The position numbers were made by a program, and so were the translations under genes. 64,000 nt of DNA from Paludibacteraceae bacterium (GTDB lineage: Bacteria > Bacteroidota > Bacteroidia > Bacteroidales > Paludibacteraceae): contig JAILLP010000009.1 in the NCBI GenBank assembly GCA_024693065.1, forward strand, positions 1-64,000, given 5' to 3'. Below are positions 62,254 to 64,000 of the stretch, piece after piece. The notes under the pieces were generated by a model that had not been told where the DNA came from, did no database searches, and saw only the letters and a list, made by a program, of their open reading frames with translations. How positions within the stretch are numbered: position 1 is the stretch's first letter; each line of letters begins with the position of its first letter.

Positions 62254-62802
62254 ATGTTACAGATCATCAAAATTGAAGAAGCGAATTACAAGAAGTATTG
62301 CAACCTTGATATTGTAGCATTTTCGTATGCTAAAGCAGGAGCATGTGGAGATGGTGGAAGCGTATGCATTATTGATATAAATGGTCAGATATACTACACC
62401 AATTATGCGGACCTCCATGCAAAGCTGAAGTACAAACATCTATTGAAAGTCGTACCAACCTTGAAGGATTGCATATTCAACTCTTTTGATCACTTGGCGC
62501 CAGAAGGTTGGGTGCCTTTTTACTTGGGTCTCGGCAACCACTTGACTCTCAAATCGATATACCATGAGTCATTCAAATCCGAAATGGAGAAACGTGGGGT
62601 ATACGGACCGCCAGACCTATATGTTCACTGGCCAGGAATGGTATTGAGCATTCTCAGCCACACACAATCAGACATTACCTTGAGAGAGATTTCGGAAGGA
62701 GTAGAAAAAGCAGAAACAATCGACGAGGGAACATGTTTCCTCTCAAAGATCCGAAAACACATCAAAGATAAATTTGAGGTATTATTTGGAAAGGATAATT
62801 GA
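62254..62802 (+). CDS. Hypothetical protein, 182 aa
   Basis: I recognise no family. The N-terminal part has the segment FSYAKAGACGDGGSVCIIDI and NGQIYYTNYADLH; the centre has APEGWVPFYLGLGNHLTL. It has no signal peptide or membrane segment and ends in a Lys-rich helix. The extended, partly aromatic strands suggest a small cytoplasmic alpha/beta protein. It converges on higA with a 21-bp tail overlap. A possible fragment of a similar protein lies at 53157-53295. Confidence 0.6.
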   Translation: MLQIIKIEEANYKKYCNLDIVAFSYAKAGACGDGGSVCIIDINGQIYYTNYADLHAKLKYKHLLKVVPTLKDCIFNSFDHLAPEGWVPFYLGLGNHLTLKSIYHESFKSEMEKRGVYGPPDLYVHWPGMVLSILSHTQSDITLREISEGVEKAETIDEGTCFLSKIRKHIKDKFEVLFGKDN

Positions 62803-63066
62803 CGAATCAATCTCGTACTGAGACTGCAGGTTTAGCCAAGACTCAGAAGGGATGTCAAGCGCCACCTCCAATTGGGCCGCAACGGCAGGAGTGATGTTCT
62901 CCCCCTTGAGCAACCTGCTCAAATCAGAAAGCTTCATCCCCATCCTGAAAGCCAACTCCTTCTGCGACATTCCTCTCGCTTTTATCTCATCCTTAACGAT
63001 TTCCGTAGGATGGACCGCTGCGAATGGAATATGTTCCGTATATTTATTTGTCTCCATAATATTCAT
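62782..63066 (-). CDS. higA: HigA-family antitoxin-type XRE regulator
   Basis: A 94-aa HTH protein with the HigA opening HPTEIVKDEIKARGMSQKEL, helix-turn-helix FRMGMKLSDLSRLLKGE and the typical end PSESWLNLQSQYE. HigA antitoxins normally follow a higB toxin gene. The 200 bp upstream hold no such gene, and the only other toxin-antitoxin debris is the ImmA-type relic 2.4 kb away. It is thus an orphan antitoxin or free regulator. A start three codons later (METNKY) is also possible. Confidence 0.85.
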   Translation of the reverse strand: MNIMETNKYTEHIPFAAVHPTEIVKDEIKARGMSQKELAFRMGMKLSDLSRLLKGENITPAVAAQLEVALDIPSESWLNLQSQYEIDSSIILSK

Positions 63067-63212
63067 AGAAAAATAAGTTAAAAACTATGGGAGAAATTCC
63101 TCCGTAAAAATTTTGTGTAAAATTAATACTTTACATAGTCATTGCCAAATCTTACGCAACAAAACTGTAATTTATTCTTCCCCCGCACCCGTACTTCTCG
63201 CCATAAAAACAA

Positions 63213-63220
63213 TATATTTG
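63213..63220 (+). promoter_or_regulatory. Promoter -7 box of the DUF1848 gene
   Basis: TATATTTG is an exact -7 element 44 nt before the ATG at 63264. Confidence 0.5.
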
Positions 63221-63263
63221 CATGTAAATATCCTAAGAATAGCCCGAAAACCAGCCACACCCC

Positions 63264-64000
63264 ATGCCCGATAAACTCCCCATCATCACCTCATCAGGCG
63301 AAACCGTTGAAGCCTCCGCCCCCGTCATCATCTCCGCCAGCCGATCGACGGACGTGCCGGCGTTCTATGCGCAATGGTTCATCAACCGATTGCGGGCGGG
63401 CTACTGCGTGTGGTACAACCCGTTCAACCAGAAGCCAATGTACATCTCCTTCCAGAACTGCAAGGTGGTGGTCTTCTGGACCAAGAACCCACGCCCGATA
63501 CTGCCTCTGCTGCACGAACTGGATGAGCGGGGCATCCACTACTACTTCCAATTCACCCTCAACGACTATGACAACGAGGGCTTCGAACCTAACGTGCCTA
63601 GCGTGGAACAACGGGTGGAGACCTTCCGCCAACTCTCGGAACAGATCGGCAAGGAACGTGTCATCTGGCGCTTCGACCCGCTTATCGTCACCCCGCAACT
63701 CTCCGTGCGTGACCTGCTGAAAAAAGTCTGGAACCTCGGCAACCAACTGCGTGGACTGACCGACAAACTGGTCTTCAGCTTCATCGACATCAATGGCTAC
63801 CGCAAAGTGCAGTCCAACCTCGTGAAGGAGACCAACCAATTCTCGAAGGAGACTATCGAACAGGCGGAGTTCACCCAGGCACAGATGAACGAGATAGCTG
63901 ACGGTCTCGCTAAATGCCGCGACCGCTGGCACGATGAGGGCTGGGACCTGCAACTCGCCACCTGCGGCGAACAGATCGACCTCGACAAGTATGGCATCGA
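63264..64000 (+). CDS. DUF1848 domain protein, 3' end off window
   Basis: The frame opens at ATG 63264 (MPDKLPIITSSGE) and is open to the right edge without a stop, 245 codons. Segments IISASRSTDVPAFYAQWF, YVSFQNCKVVVFWTKNPRP in its form YISFQNCKVVVFWTKNPRP, FQFTLNDYDNEGFEPNVP and VIWRFDPLIVTP are characteristic of DUF1848, a radical-SAM-like family related to SplB whose function is unknown. The cluster-binding cysteines expected near the C-terminus lie outside the window. Codon use and GC return to core values here. Confidence 0.88.
   Translation, partial: MPDKLPIITSSGETVEASAPVIISASRSTDVPAFYAQWFINRLRAGYCVWYNPFNQKPMYISFQNCKVVVFWTKNPRPILPLLHELDERGIHYYFQFTLNDYDNEGFEPNVPSVEQRVETFRQLSEQIGKERVIWRFDPLIVTPQLSVRDLLKKVWNLGNQLRGLTDKLVFSFIDINGYRKVQSNLVKETNQFSKETIEQAEFTQAQMNEIADGLAKCRDRWHDEGWDLQLATCGEQIDLDKYGI

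Overview
The window reads as a chromosomal segment of a cellulose-degrading gut or rumen type Bacteroidales (phylum Bacteroidota). Evidence: many start regions carry the phylum's -7 element TAnnTTTG instead of sigma70 boxes, Shine-Dalgarno sites are mostly absent, several secreted proteins end in type IX secretion system (T9SS) sorting domains, and gldE/gldD/gldG and a porE-like gene are present. No rRNA, tRNA, CRISPR array or intact transposase was seen.

Region 1 (1-16.3 kb, nearly all minus strand) is a cellulose/cello-oligosaccharide locus: four GH5 genes carrying five GH5 domains (three secreted with T9SS tails, one a lipoprotein), a lipoprotein GH3 enzyme, a GPH-type sugar symporter and a GH94 cellobiose phosphorylase. 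Most units have their own terminator. There is no SusC/SusD pair. The likely logic is T9SS-exported endoglucanases outside the cell, trimming by surface or periplasmic lipoproteins, symport across the inner membrane and phosphorolysis in the cytoplasm. At the left edge lies the tail of an Rpn-type nuclease gene and a broken partial copy of it.

Region 2 (16.5-39.2 kb) is mostly core genome: a 2322-residue Ig-like protein with a type B T9SS tail, a YD-repeat protein, mutY-trmN6-exonuclease, dnaN, ssb, class II aldolase, azlCD, an MTA/SAH deaminase, a DUF4139 protein, thiL and porE. A 50-codon, very basic ORF sits one base after porE.

Region 3 (39.2-47.4 kb) is AT-rich accessory DNA: a polyvalent-protein-type kinase, a DUF1016 relic, a strongly structured candidate ncRNA with its own terminator, a type III restriction-modification pair and a DUF4143 ATPase bracketed by 33-bp direct repeats.

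Region 4 (47.4-53.1 kb) returns to core: gldE-gldD-gldG in overlapping frames, serB and a PNPOx-fold protein.

Region 5 (53.1-63.1 kb) is a second, AT-rich island full of gene debris: Fic protein, wHTH pieces, an ImmA-type relic, a PNPOx relic, a second DUF4143 ATPase with four 23-bp iterons, and an unpaired HigA. Its centre is the most interesting unit of the window: an overlapping three-gene operon of a TIR-like/STAND NTPase, a small protein beginning with an NSSST motif, and a radical SAM/SPASM enzyme. A DUF1848 gene runs off the right edge.
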